A stretch of 64,000 nucleotides of DNA from Saprospiraceae bacterium UBA7687. Lineage in GTDB: Bacteria > Bacteroidota > Bacteroidia > Chitinophagales > Saprospiraceae. The stretch's first letter is position 1. Every line of letters starts with the position of its first letter. The translations under genes and the position numbers were made by a program. Location of the stretch: assembly GCA_002482845.1 (NCBI GenBank), contig DLGT01000072.1, forward strand, positions 2,696 through 66,695. The letters run 5' to 3'. Shown piece by piece: positions 53,354 through 62,473 of this stretch. The notes below the pieces were generated by a model that saw only the letters and a program-made list of their open reading frames with translations, did not search any database and was not told where the DNA came from.

Positions 53354-53767
53354 ATGGCATATTCAGAAAAAGTACTAGATCATTTTAAGAATCCAAAAAA
53401 TGTTGGTACACTTGATAAAAGTAAAAAAAATGTAGGAACAGGTCTTGTAGGTGCACCAGAATGTGGTGACGTTATGAGACTTCAGATAGAAGTAGATGAA
53501 GCGTCCAATACAATCATTGATGCTAAGTTCAAGACTTTCGGTTGTGGATCAGCAATCGCTTCTTCATCGCTTGCAACAGAATGGTTGAAAGGTAAAACCA
53601 TTGATGATGCATTAGCTATTGACAATATGGATATTGTAGAAGAACTAGCATTACCACCAGTAAAAATTCACTGTTCAGTATTAGCAGAAGATGCTATCAA
53701 AAGTGCCATTGCTGATTATAAAAGCAAAAACGTGGTACTTGCTGATGCAGATGCAGTAAATGCTTAA
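53354..53767 (+). CDS. iscU: Fe-S cluster scaffold IscU
   Basis: A 137-residue IscU. The three conserved cysteines are Cys37 (APECGDV), Cys64 (FGCGSA) and Cys107 (KIHCSVL); Asp39 is present beside the first. The LPPVK[I/M]HC segment binds HscA in proteobacteria and is kept. It receives sulfur from IscS and assembles 2Fe-2S clusters. The spacing to iscS is 32 bp and to iscA 23 bp. Confidence 0.96.
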   Translation: MAYSEKVLDHFKNPKNVGTLDKSKKNVGTGLVGAPECGDVMRLQIEVDEASNTIIDAKFKTFGCGSAIASSSLATEWLKGKTIDDALAIDNMDIVEELALPPVKIHCSVLAEDAIKSAIADYKSKNVVLADADAVNA

Positions 53768-53790
53768 TTCTTAAATTAAATACTTTACCT

Positions 53791-54117
53791 ATGTTATTTG
53801 TAGCTGATAGTGCTAAAGATAAAATTGTCGAAGTCATTCGCACCAAAAATCTTTCTGATGATTATTTCGTCAGGGTAAGTGTGACTAGTGGTGGTTGTTC
53901 TGGACTTAGCTATAGCATGGATTTTGACAATGAAAACAAACCAAACGACCAAGTATTTGATGATAATGGCGTCAGAGTAGTTACAGATTTAAAGAGTTTT
54001 CTTTATTTATGTAATACAACGTTAGAGTTTTCTGGCGGTCTTAATGGCAAAGGTTTTTATTTTAATAATCCGAACGCAGCACGCACGTGTGGCTGTGGGG
54101 AAAGTTTTGCGGTATAA
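53791..54117 (+). CDS. iscA: A-type Fe-S carrier protein IscA
   Basis: A 108-residue A-type carrier with Cys36 in SGGCSGLSY and the C-terminal Cys100 and Cys102 in RTCGCGESF. It carries Fe-S clusters from IscU to target proteins. It ends the isc cluster, with a terminator about 30 bases later. Confidence 0.95.
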   Translation: MLFVADSAKDKIVEVIRTKNLSDDYFVRVSVTSGGCSGLSYSMDFDNENKPNDQVFDDNGVRVVTDLKSFLYLCNTTLEFSGGLNGKGFYFNNPNAARTCGCGESFAV

Positions 54118-54147
54118 GTTTAGATAAATTATCTATATTATAGAATA

Positions 54148-54186
54148 AAAAATGGGTTGTGAACTTGATGTTTACAACCCATTTTT
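54148..54186. terminator. Bidirectional Rho-independent terminator between iscA and sucD
   Basis: A perfect 13-bp stem aaaaatgggttgt / acaacccattttt that ends in A-rich and T-rich runs on both sides, serving the plus-strand isc cluster and the minus-strand sucD unit. Confidence 0.9.
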
Positions 54187-54256
54187 ATTAAGATGAAGGC
54201 TAAGATTATGAATGAGATTTAGACGAAAATCTAAAAACTTAAACCTTACATTTTGT

Positions 54257-55132
54257 CTATCCCTTCAGCACCTTTGCCATGGTAATACCTATATCTGCTG
54301 GAGAGTGAACCACGTGAATACCACATTCTTCCATAATCTTCATTTTGGCTTCAGCTGTATCTTCGTGACCTCCCACGATTGCACCTGCATGGCCCATAGT
54401 ACGTCCTTTAGGTGCTGTTTGCCCAGCTATAAATCCTACTACTGGTTTTTTATTTCCTGTTTCCAAGATATATCTAGCAGCTAGAGCTTCGTAATTGCCA
54501 CCTATCTCACCTATCATTACTATTCCATCAGTCTCAGGATCTTCCATTAATAATTTCACTGCATCCTTTGTAGGTGTGCCGATGATTGGGTCACCACCTA
54601 TACCAATTGCAGTGGAAATCCCCATACCAGCTTTTACGATCTGATCAGCGGCTTCGTAAGTCAATGTTCCTGACTTAGACACTACACCAATTCTACCCTT
54701 TTTGAAAACAAAACCTGGCATGATACCTACTTTTGCTTCTTCGGGTGTAATGACACCTGGACAGTTTGGTCCAATTAAAGTCGTATCAAATTTTTCGATG
54801 TACGATTTTGCTATCACCATATCCTGTACAGGGATACCTTCTGTGATACAAATGATCACTTTAATACCAGCCTCAGCTGCTTCCATAATGGCATCTGCTG
54901 CAAACCCTGGTGGTACAAATATGATAGATGTATCTGCACCTGCCTTCTCTACAGCTTCCTTTACAGAATTAAAAACTGGTTTTCCTAGATGTTCTGTCCC
55001 ACCTTTTCCTGGTGTAACACCACCTACAAGATTGGTTCCATATTCTATCATTTGTTCTGCATGAAAACTACCTTCTTTTCCAGTGAATCCCTGAACAATG
55101 ATTTTTGAATTTTTATTTACTAATACGCTCAT
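54257..55132 (-). CDS. sucD: Succinyl-CoA ligase (ADP-forming), alpha subunit
   Basis: A 291-residue alpha subunit: IVQGFTGKEGSFHAEQMI binds CoA, and AGQTAPKGRTMGHAGAIV contains the active-site His phosphorylated during the reaction. It forms succinyl-CoA/succinate with the beta subunit (sucC), which is not in the window. TCA-cycle enzyme. It lies downstream of the ftsB-like gene with a 15-bp gap. Confidence 0.96.
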   Translation of the reverse strand: MSVLVNKNSKIIVQGFTGKEGSFHAEQMIEYGTNLVGGVTPGKGGTEHLGKPVFNSVKEAVEKAGADTSIIFVPPGFAADAIMEAAEAGIKVIICITEGIPVQDMVIAKSYIEKFDTTLIGPNCPGVITPEEAKVGIMPGFVFKKGRIGVVSKSGTLTYEAADQIVKAGMGISTAIGIGGDPIIGTPTKDAVKLLMEDPETDGIVMIGEIGGNYEALAARYILETGNKKPVVGFIAGQTAPKGRTMGHAGAIVGGHEDTAEAKMKIMEECGIHVVHSPADIGITMAKVLKG

Positions 55133-55147
55133 ACAATTTGGTATTTA

Positions 55148-55465
55148 CTACTTTTGTTCTATTAAAATGATTTCCTCATCAGCCTTATGCATCAGGTGCT
55201 TTTCCCTTGCAAACTTCTCATGATCTAATTCTAAATCCTGCTTGTCCTTGAGTGCTTGCGCTATCTCCTCATTCAACTGTTCCTTTTCCATCTCCATTTT
55301 TGCAATGGTTCCTTTTAATTTCTGATATGCAAAGATATTATGCTTATCAAAAAATGTAACCCACACAATAAAAAGAGTGGTAACAACCGTGTATTTGTTT
55401 ATCCATGAAGGAGAAATACCTGCTGATTTAGCAACATCATCTAGTAACTTCTTATTTTTTGACAT
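55148..55465 (-). CDS. FtsB/DivIC-family septum formation protein
   Basis: A 105-residue bitopic protein: one membrane helix (about residues 25-42, YTVVTTLFIVWVTFFDK) followed by a coiled coil with many Lys/Glu (KLKGTIAKMEMEKEQLNEEI) and the conserved AREKHLMHKADEEI near the end. Members bridge FtsL and FtsQ in the divisome. It sits between eno and sucD, on the same strand. Confidence 0.85.
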   Translation of the reverse strand: MSKNKKLLDDVAKSAGISPSWINKYTVVTTLFIVWVTFFDKHNIFAYQKLKGTIAKMEMEKEQLNEEIAQALKDKQDLELDHEKFAREKHLMHKADEEIILIEQK

Positions 55466-55516
55466 ATTAAACTTATTTTGACCTTGAAATAATATGAAAG
55501 AGACCTTAAAAACTTC

Positions 55517-56800
55517 TTATGATAACAAAGATTTGCCTGGATAAAATGCTGAATCACCAAGCTCTTCTTCTATTCTCAACAACTGATTATATTTAGCTAT
55601 CCTATCACTTCTTGATGCAGAACCAGTTTTGATTTGTCCTGTATTCAATGCAACTGCCAAATCCGCAATAGTGGTATCTTCTGTCTCACCTGATCTATGA
55701 CTCATCACTGATGTAAAACCATTACGAGTCGCAAGATTCACTGCATCAATAGTTTCTGTAATTGAACCTATCTGATTAACCTTTATCAAAATAGAATTCG
55801 CTGCTTCTGTCTCTATTCCTTTTTGTAATCTCTTTGTATTTGTTACAAAAAGATCATCCCCAACGATTTGAATTCTATTGCCTAGTGCTTTAGTCATTTT
55901 TGACCATCCAGACCAATCATCTTCATGGAGACCATCTTCTATTGAGAATATTGGATACTTATCTACCCAACTTGCCCAATAATCCACCATCTCATCACTA
56001 CTTAACTTTTTACCACCAGACTTATGAAAATGGTATAATTTTTCTTCTTCATTGTAGAACTCAGAAGCTGCTGCATCCATTGCTATCATAATATCAATAC
56101 CCGGCTTGTAACCAGCAGATTCGATAGCTTTTAATACAATTTCGATAGCTTCTTCGTTTGACTTAATATTCGGTGCAAATCCACCTTCATCTCCTACATT
56201 GGTAGAATATCCTTTTGACTTAAGTACAGTTTTTAAATGGTGAAAAACTTCTACCCCCATTCTTAGCCCTTCAGAAAACAAGTCAGCACCCAATGGCATA
56301 ATCATAAATTCCTGGAAGTCAATACTGTTATCAGCATGTGAGCCACCATTCAAAATATTCATCATTGGTACTGGCATCACATGTGCATTCACTCCACCCA
56401 CGTATCTATAAAGAGACTGACCAGACTCTTCAGCAGCAGCTTTTGCCACTGCCATAGACACTCCAAGTATTGCATTTGCTCCTAACAAAGATTTATTTTC
56501 TGTTCCATCAAGTTCTATCATGATATCGTCAATATATCTTTGCTCAAATACATCCTCTCCAATTAAAGCCTCTCTAATCTTATCATCTATATTATTGCAA
56601 GCATTTAAAACACCCCTTCCTAGAAAACGACTTTTATCATTATCTCTAAGTTCAACAGCTTCGTACTTTCCTGTAGATGCCCCAGAAGGTACCGCTGCTC
56701 TACCCATAATTCCATTTTCTGTTAAAACTTCTACCTCAACAGTAGGATTTCCTCTAGAGTCTAGAATCTCTCTCGCTCTGATATCAACAATTACACTCAT
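55517..56800 (-). CDS. eno: Enolase
   Basis: A 427-residue enolase. The signature is present as VNQIGSITETIDAV and the SHRSGETEDTTIADLAVA segment with the active-site Ser/His. GDEGGFAPN, SIEDGLHEDDW and VGDDLFVTN carry the Mg ligands. It converts 2-phosphoglycerate to phosphoenolpyruvate. It is 3 bp downstream of carA. Confidence 0.97.
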   Translation of the reverse strand: MSVIVDIRAREILDSRGNPTVEVEVLTENGIMGRAAVPSGASTGKYEAVELRDNDKSRFLGRGVLNACNNIDDKIREALIGEDVFEQRYIDDIMIELDGTENKSLLGANAILGVSMAVAKAAAEESGQSLYRYVGGVNAHVMPVPMMNILNGGSHADNSIDFQEFMIMPLGADLFSEGLRMGVEVFHHLKTVLKSKGYSTNVGDEGGFAPNIKSNEEAIEIVLKAIESAGYKPGIDIMIAMDAAASEFYNEEEKLYHFHKSGGKKLSSDEMVDYWASWVDKYPIFSIEDGLHEDDWSGWSKMTKALGNRIQIVGDDLFVTNTKRLQKGIETEAANSILIKVNQIGSITETIDAVNLATRNGFTSVMSHRSGETEDTTIADLAVALNTGQIKTGSASRSDRIAKYNQLLRIEEELGDSAFYPGKSLLS

Positions 56801-56803
56801 TAT

Positions 56804-57919
56804 TTAATTATTTTTTGATTGTTTTAAAAGGTTTACAAAATCATCAAACAAATATTTGGAATCATGTGGCCCAGGGTTGGCCTCAGGGTGATATTGCACT
56901 GAAAATGCAGGTTGGTTTTTCATTTTTATACCCTCAATGGTATCATCATTAAGGTTTCTATGGGTCACTTCTATAGTGTCAACAAGCGCTAAAACTTCAT
57001 CTTCACTTACGGTAAATCCATGATTTTGACTTGTAATTTCACATCTACCTGTTTGAATATTTATTACAGGATGGTTTGCACCTCTATGACCATGATGCAT
57101 TTTATAGGTAGAAATATCATTCGCTAAGGCTAGAATTTGATGACCTAAACAAATGCCAAAAACAGGTTTCTTAAGCTTCAATATTTCCTTTACTGTTGAT
57201 ATTGCGTACTCCATTGATGAAGGATCACCTGGACCGTTAGACAAAAAATATCCATCCGCATTAAATCCCAGCATATCCGATAATGTAGCTTTTGCTGGAA
57301 ATACCTTAAGATAACTTCCACGATCAGCTAAACTTCTAAGGATGTTTCTCTTAGTTCCAAAATCAAGGACAGCTATTCTAACATCAGCATTTTCATCACC
57401 CAAAGTATAAGCTTCTGTAGTCGTCACATAACTAGCTAACTCTAACCCTTCCATAGAAGGCACTTCATTTAATTTGGCTTTCAATACTTCTAATTCAAAG
57501 ATTTCACTGGAGATGATACAGTTCATTGCACCTTTATCTCTAATGTTTTTTACAATAGACCTTGTATCTATATCGTATATACATACCAAATTATTTTCCT
57601 CAAAGTAATGTTGAATATCTTGGTCAGCCATAGGTCGGCTATAGTCATTTGTAAAATTTTTACAAATAAACCCAGCTATCTGTACTTTAGATGATTCCGT
57701 ATCACTCGCCTTAATACCGTAATTGCCTATGTGAACATTTGTAGTTACCAGTACTTGACCATAATAGGAAGGATCTGTAAAAATCTCTTGATAACCCGTC
57801 ATACCCGTATTAAAACAAACTTCACCAAAGGTGGTACCTGTAATACCAGCAGCTCTACCTTCATAAAAACTACCGTCTTCAAAAAGAACTACCGCTCTAT
57901 TAGTTTGTGAAAAATCCAT
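56804..57919 (-). CDS. carA: Carbamoyl-phosphate synthase, small (glutaminase) subunit
   Basis: A 371-residue small subunit. The start at 57919 (MDFSQTNRAVVLF) is chosen; an in-frame ATG at 57973 only adds a hydrophobic tail. TGMTGYQEIFTDPSYYGQ is the N-terminal signature, and the C-terminal glutaminase has FGICLGHQI with Cys, HRGANHP and QYHPEANPGP with His. It supplies ammonia to CarB for arginine and pyrimidine synthesis. carB is not next to it. Bacteroidota often place carA and eno after rplQ. Confidence 0.95.
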   Translation of the reverse strand: MDFSQTNRAVVLFEDGSFYEGRAAGITGTTFGEVCFNTGMTGYQEIFTDPSYYGQVLVTTNVHIGNYGIKASDTESSKVQIAGFICKNFTNDYSRPMADQDIQHYFEENNLVCIYDIDTRSIVKNIRDKGAMNCIISSEIFELEVLKAKLNEVPSMEGLELASYVTTTEAYTLGDENADVRIAVLDFGTKRNILRSLADRGSYLKVFPAKATLSDMLGFNADGYFLSNGPGDPSSMEYAISTVKEILKLKKPVFGICLGHQILALANDISTYKMHHGHRGANHPVINIQTGRCEITSQNHGFTVSEDEVLALVDTIEVTHRNLNDDTIEGIKMKNQPAFSVQYHPEANPGPHDSKYLFDDFVNLLKQSKNN

Positions 57920-58090
57920 GATATTAATTTTGTCAAAATAACTTCGTGCAAATATAAGATATATAATAAACAAATTATATTCAATACTAATATTTCTATG
58001 AATACTAACCTATTTGGCAGAGAAACTTTAGAATCTAAACACTTAAGATATATCTACTTTAAATAACTATGAATGTTAAATAAATATAAT

Positions 58091-58127
58091 AAAAAAGGGA
58101 TACTCTCACACTGGAAAGTACCCCTTT
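58091..58127 (-). terminator. Terminator after rplQ (minus strand)
   Basis: On the minus strand ggggtact...agtatccc (8 bp, one G.U) is followed by TTTTTT, about 25 bases past the rplQ stop. It separates the ribosomal operon from carA. Confidence 0.7.
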
Positions 58128-58149
58128 GTATTACATAAGATAAATTAGA

Positions 58150-58662
58150 TTATTCTTCTTCATTACCTGCTACTTCATCTATTACAGTAGGTGCAACTAC
58201 TGCTGCTGCTGCCACAGCTGCAACGCTACTATCTCCCCCAGACTTTCTTCTACTTCTTCTTGTATTAGAAGCTTTTGCATTACCTACTTTAGCTACAAAT
58301 ACATCATTGAAGTCAACTAACTCAATCATTGCAATTTCCGCTGCATCTCCTTTTCTAAAACCAGTTTTGATAATTCTGCAATATCCACCCGGTCTATCTG
58401 CGATCTTAGGTGCAACTACATCAAACAATTCATTGATAACTGCTTTGTTTTGAAGATCTGCAAATACCATCCTTCTCGAATGTGTAGTATTGTCTTTTGA
58501 TCTTGTTAAAATTGGTTCAACAAAAACTCTCAAAGCTTTTGCTTTAGCTAAAGTTGTATTAATTCTTTTATGAAGAATCAAAGAATTAGCCATGTTCAAT
58601 AATAATGCATCTCTGTGGCCTTTCTTCCTTCCAAGATGATTAAACTTCTTACCGTGTCTCAT
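58150..58662 (-). CDS. rplQ: 50S ribosomal protein L17
   Basis: A 170-residue L17: MRHGKKFNHLGRKKGHRDAL is the universal N-terminus, then PGGYCRIIKTGFRKGDAAEM-like PGGYCRIIKTGFRKGDA. The last 50 residues are an Ala-rich, acidic extension (about 120-170) absent from E. coli L17 but common in Bacteroidota. It ends the alpha operon. Confidence 0.96.
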   Translation of the reverse strand: MRHGKKFNHLGRKKGHRDALLLNMANSLILHKRINTTLAKAKALRVFVEPILTRSKDNTTHSRRMVFADLQNKAVINELFDVVAPKIADRPGGYCRIIKTGFRKGDAAEIAMIELVDFNDVFVAKVGNAKASNTRRSRRKSGGDSSVAAVAAAAVVAPTVIDEVAGNEEE

Positions 58663-58782
58663 AAACTTTAATTGTGTACCACTATTGCTTACATCTATAT
58701 TCGACCTTAGATATTACAAAGCAACGTTTTATACTGTTAATAATATAAATATTCATCCAGCTTTTATACTGGGTCGATACGA

Positions 58783-59781
58783 TTACTCTTCGTCAAGTTT
58801 ATATTTAGATAGATCCATACCAAAGGTTAAACCTTTCTGCTGTAACAACTCTTCTATCTCAACTAATGATTTTTTACCGAAATTTCTGAACTTCAACAAT
58901 TCATGCATATCAAATCTAACCATCTCTCCAAGACTGTTAATTTTGGCCGCCTTAAGACAATTGTAAGCCCTTACTGAAAGGTCTAAATCCTCCAGTGAAG
59001 TCTTCAACAACTTTCTCATATGAAGAATATGCTCATCAACAATACTATCTTCTCTTGAAGATGAATCATTAAATGTGATATTTTCATCAGTGATAAGCAT
59101 CAAATGTTGGATCATTATCCTAGAAGCCTCTTTTATCGCCTCCTCTGGATGAATAGTTCCATCAGTTTTAAGTTCGATGGTTAGTTTCTCGTAATCTGTA
59201 CGTTGACCAACCCTTGTACTCTCAACTTTATAAGCTACTTTCTTAATTGGCGTATATATAGCATCTACAGGTATTACACCTATAGAAGCATCTTTTGGCA
59301 AATTCTCATCTGCTGGTACATAACCCCTTCCTTTTGTAACCGTAAATTCGATTTCTAAAGTTACATTAGGCTCTAATGTACATATATAAAGATCAGGATT
59401 CATGATCTTAAATGTATTAGTACTTGCTTCAATATCACCTGCAACAAATTGATCCTTACCTGAAATCGTTACATACAATTTCTCTTCTTCAGATCCTTCC
59501 GTTATTACCATTGGCTTTAATCGAATCTGCTTGATATTCAATATAATATCGACAACATCTTCAACAACCCCTTTTATAGTGGAAAACTCATGATCAACTC
59601 CGGCTATTCTTATAGCAGAAATTGCATAACCTTCCAAAGATGATAAAAGAACCCTTCTTAATGAATTTCCTATAGTCTGACCGAACCCTTGTTCTAATGG
59701 CTTAAATTCAAAAGTACCATCAAAATCATCTGATTTCTGTAGAAGTATTTTCTCTGGTTTTTGAAAATTTAGAATACTCAT
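58783..59781 (-). CDS. rpoA: DNA-directed RNA polymerase subunit alpha
   Basis: A 332-residue alpha subunit. The start at 59781 (MSILNFQKPEKI) is chosen over 59841. The N-terminal dimerisation domain (FGQTIGNSLRRVLLSSLEGYA) and the C-terminal alphaCTD (LDLSVRAYNCLKAAKINSLGEM, KFRNFGKKSLVEIEELL) are complete. It lies between rpsD and rplQ. Confidence 0.97.
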   Translation of the reverse strand: MSILNFQKPEKILLQKSDDFDGTFEFKPLEQGFGQTIGNSLRRVLLSSLEGYAISAIRIAGVDHEFSTIKGVVEDVVDIILNIKQIRLKPMVITEGSEEEKLYVTISGKDQFVAGDIEASTNTFKIMNPDLYICTLEPNVTLEIEFTVTKGRGYVPADENLPKDASIGVIPVDAIYTPIKKVAYKVESTRVGQRTDYEKLTIELKTDGTIHPEEAIKEASRIMIQHLMLITDENITFNDSSSREDSIVDEHILHMRKLLKTSLEDLDLSVRAYNCLKAAKINSLGEMVRFDMHELLKFRNFGKKSLVEIEELLQQKGLTFGMDLSKYKLDEE

Positions 59782-59843
59782 TATGATAATTTTTCTAATT
59801 TTAATTAAAAAGGATAGGCTATCCACAAAGGATAGCCACAATA

Positions 59844-60458
59844 TTATTTAGAATACAATTCAACTATAAGCTGCTCATTGATATTTTCAGGTATTTTTTC
59901 CCTTTCAGGATGTGCAAGATACCTACCTTCCATTTTATCACCGTTCCACTCTATCCAACCAAAAGTCTTTGAACCATCTCTTTTTGCAGTAACATTACTT
60001 TTAATAACATCGACTTCTTTAGATTTACCACGAACAGAAATAACTGTGCCTGGCTTTAACAACATGGAAGGAATATTTGTCAAAATACCATCAACAAGAA
60101 TGTGTTTGTGTGTAACTAACTGACGAGCTGCTCTTCTTGTCTTAGCAATACCCATTCTGAATACTACATTATCTAATCTAGACTCCAACAATTGAAGCAA
60201 TATCTCACCTGTAACACCAGATTTAGCTGCTGCCTTTTCAAACAAGGTTCTAAACTGTCTTTCTAAAACACCGTACGTATACTTAGCCTTTTGCTTTTCA
60301 GTTAACTGAATAGCATAATCTGAACGTTGTTTACGCTTCTTGCTAGCTCCATGTTGTCCTGGAGGAAACTTGCGTTTTTCATAAGCTTTATCGTAACCGA
60401 AAATTGGTTCACCAAATGCTCTTGCCTTTTTAGTAGTAGGCCCTGTATATCTTGCCAT
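59844..60458 (-). CDS. rpsD: 30S ribosomal protein S4
   Basis: A 204-residue S4: MARYTGPTTKKARAFGEPIF start, S4 RNA-binding domain with LESRLDNVVFRMGIAKTRR. The N-terminus lacks the zinc-binding cysteines of some S4 proteins, so it is the zinc-free form. Part of the alpha operon, 62 bp upstream of rpoA. Confidence 0.97.
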   Translation of the reverse strand: MARYTGPTTKKARAFGEPIFGYDKAYEKRKFPPGQHGASKKRKQRSDYAIQLTEKQKAKYTYGVLERQFRTLFEKAAAKSGVTGEILLQLLESRLDNVVFRMGIAKTRRAARQLVTHKHILVDGILTNIPSMLLKPGTVISVRGKSKEVDVIKSNVTAKRDGSKTFGWIEWNGDKMEGRYLAHPEREKIPENINEQLIVELYSK

Positions 60459-60482
60459 TATGAATGGTTTTTTATAAACTTA

Positions 60483-60872
60483 TTAAACTCTTCTTTTCTT
60501 TGGAGGACGACAACCATTGTGAGGTACAGGTGTCATATCCTTTATCTTAAGTACCTTGATACCAGAAGTATCAATCGCACGAATCGCAGACTCTCTTCCC
60601 GCACCAGGTCCTTTTACAAATACCTCTACACTTCTTAACCCAGCTTCATAAGCTGTAGATGAAGCACTATTTGCTGCCATTTGAGCTGCATAAGGGGTAT
60701 TCTTTTTAGAGCCTCTAAAGCCTGCTTTTCCAGCAGATCCCCAAGAAATCACTTGACCCGATCTGTTACAAAGTGAAATGATTATATTATTGAAAGACGC
60801 ATGTATAAATGCTAAACCTTCAGATTCAACTTTTACGACACGTTTTTTGCTTACTTTTTTACCTTTGGCCAT
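60483..60872 (-). CDS. rpsK: 30S ribosomal protein S11
   Basis: A 129-residue S11: FIHASFNNIIISLCNRSGQV and the conserved C-terminal DMTPVPHNGCRPPKKRRV are present. It lies between rpsM (18 bp) and rpsD (24 bp). Confidence 0.97.
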   Translation of the reverse strand: MAKGKKVSKKRVVKVESEGLAFIHASFNNIIISLCNRSGQVISWGSAGKAGFRGSKKNTPYAAQMAANSASSTAYEAGLRSVEVFVKGPGAGRESAIRAIDTSGIKVLKIKDMTPVPHNGCRPPKKRRV

Positions 60873-60890
60873 AATATTATAAATTAACTA

Positions 60891-61268
60891 TTATTTGGTT
60901 GCTTTCTTTTTATTAGCGACTGTTTTCTTTTTACCTTTACGAGTCCTCGCATTTGTCTTAGTGCTTTGCCCTCTTACAGGTAAACCCTTTCTATGTCTAA
61001 GACCACGATAACAAGCGATATCCATTAACCTTTTTATGCTTAATTGGACCTCACTTCTTAATTCTCCTTCGACTCTATATTCATCCTGAATATATTTAGA
61101 GATAAACTTTATGTTTTCGTCAGTCCAGTCTTGTACTTTTGTATGCTCAGATACTCCAGCAGCTTCTAATATCTTAGATGCTAAGGTACTTCCTATGCCA
61201 TAAATATAAGTCAAACCTATGACTCCTCTTTTATTTCTTGGTAAATCTACACCAGCAATACGTGCCAT
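60891..61268 (-). CDS. rpsM: 30S ribosomal protein S13
   Basis: A 125-residue S13: MARIAGVDLPRNKRGVIGLT start, CYRGLRHRKGLPVRGQ near the end, and the Lys-rich tail. It lies just downstream of rpmJ. Confidence 0.97.
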   Translation of the reverse strand: MARIAGVDLPRNKRGVIGLTYIYGIGSTLASKILEAAGVSEHTKVQDWTDENIKFISKYIQDEYRVEGELRSEVQLSIKRLMDIACYRGLRHRKGLPVRGQSTKTNARTRKGKKKTVANKKKATK

Positions 61269-61280
61269 AATTCTTAATTA

Positions 61281-61397
61281 TTATCCTTGTCTTTGTTTAT
61301 ACTTAGGGTTCTTCTTATTTATAATATAAAGCTTCCCTTTTCTTCTAACGATCTTGCAATCTGCAGAACGTTTCTTTATTGATGCTTGTACTTTCAT
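61281..61397 (-). CDS. rpmJ: 50S ribosomal protein L36
   Basis: A 38-residue protein too short for many gene finders: MKVQASIKKRSADCKIVRRK, ending KNPKYKQRQG. Of the four zinc ligands of the C+ form, only Cys14 remains, so this is the zinc-free (C-) type. It sits between infA and rpsM as in most spc/alpha operons. Confidence 0.95.
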   Translation of the reverse strand: MKVQASIKKRSADCKIVRRKGKLYIINKKNPKYKQRQG

Positions 61398-61416
61398 TAT
61401 ATAAAGTATTTAACTA

Positions 61417-61635
61417 TTATTTGTAACGATAATTAATACGACCTCTTGATAAATCATATGGCGACATTTCAACCGCTACTTTATCTCCAGGTAATATTCT
61501 AATGTAATGCATTCGCATTTTGCCAGATATGGTAGCAGTTATAAGATGACCACTTTCCAAACGAACTCTAAACATCGCATTGGATAAGGCTTCTTCTATG
61601 ATACCATCTAACTTTATAAGGTCTTGTTTTGCCAT
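61417..61635 (-). CDS. infA: Translation initiation factor IF-1
   Basis: A 72-residue OB-fold protein: IKLDGIIEEALSNAMFRVRL and IRILPGDKVAVEMSPYDLSRGRI are characteristic. Standard length. It lies 23 bp from map and just upstream of rpmJ. Confidence 0.97.
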   Translation of the reverse strand: MAKQDLIKLDGIIEEALSNAMFRVRLESGHLITATISGKMRMHYIRILPGDKVAVEMSPYDLSRGRINYRYK

Positions 61636-61658
61636 TTTTTATTTTGGAGCGCAAATAT

Positions 61659-62468
61659 CTAACTTTTTATTGAAATATCTATTATTTCTGAGTTATTTTT
61701 AACTGCAACGTCTATAATACTATGATTTGATAGAATATCAGGGCCACTTTTCCTTATTGCAACGCTATGTTCAAAATGCGCAGATGGCTTTCCATCTCTT
61801 GTCACAATGGTCCATCCGTCATTTTTCTGTTTCACGCCTCGATTACCCATATTTACCATTGGTTCTATCGCAATAACCATTCCATCTTTCAACATGGGCC
61901 CCTTTCCTTTCAGACCAAAATTAGGAACTTCAGGATCTTCATGAAGATTTCTACCAACTCCATGCCCTACTAACTCCCTAACAATTCCATAACCATTAAC
62001 TCTTTCACAAAAGTGCTGAATGGCATGGCTTATATCACCTATTCTATTTCCCACTACAGCCATTGATATACCGCGTTCTAATGATTCTCGAGTTACTCTC
62101 AAAAGTTTCTCTACTTTTTCACCAGCGTTCTTAAACGCAAATGTAAAAGCTGCATCACCATAAAACCCATTGAGGATAACACCACAATCTATGGAAACTA
62201 CATCAACATCTGTATACACAGTAGTATTTGGTATTCCATGAACAACCGCATCATTTACTGACATACATAACGAAGCAGGAAAACCACGATATCCTTTAAA
62301 ACCAGGAACACCACCGTGGGATCTTATAAAATCTTCGGCTTCCTTATCAACACTTTTACTTGAGATCCCTACTTTTAGTAATCCCGCAACATGTGCAAGA
62401 GTTTTACTAACCAGTAAATTGCTCTCACGCATTAATTCTATCTCCTCATCAGTCTTGTAATAGATCAT
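61659..62468 (-). CDS. map: Methionine aminopeptidase type I
   Basis: A 269-residue type I MetAP. The metal ligands are visible in segments: DVVSIDCGVILNGFYGDAA (Asp pair), LVGHGVGRNLHEDPEVPNFG (His), IAIEPM (Glu) and FEHSVAIR (Glu). It removes the N-terminal Met from new proteins. It is 5 bp downstream of secY. Confidence 0.97.
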   Translation of the reverse strand: MIYYKTDEEIELMRESNLLVSKTLAHVAGLLKVGISSKSVDKEAEDFIRSHGGVPGFKGYRGFPASLCMSVNDAVVHGIPNTTVYTDVDVVSIDCGVILNGFYGDAAFTFAFKNAGEKVEKLLRVTRESLERGISMAVVGNRIGDISHAIQHFCERVNGYGIVRELVGHGVGRNLHEDPEVPNFGLKGKGPMLKDGMVIAIEPMVNMGNRGVKQKNDGWTIVTRDGKPSAHFEHSVAIRKSGPDILSNHSIIDVAVKNNSEIIDISIKS

Positions 62469-62473
62469 AACTA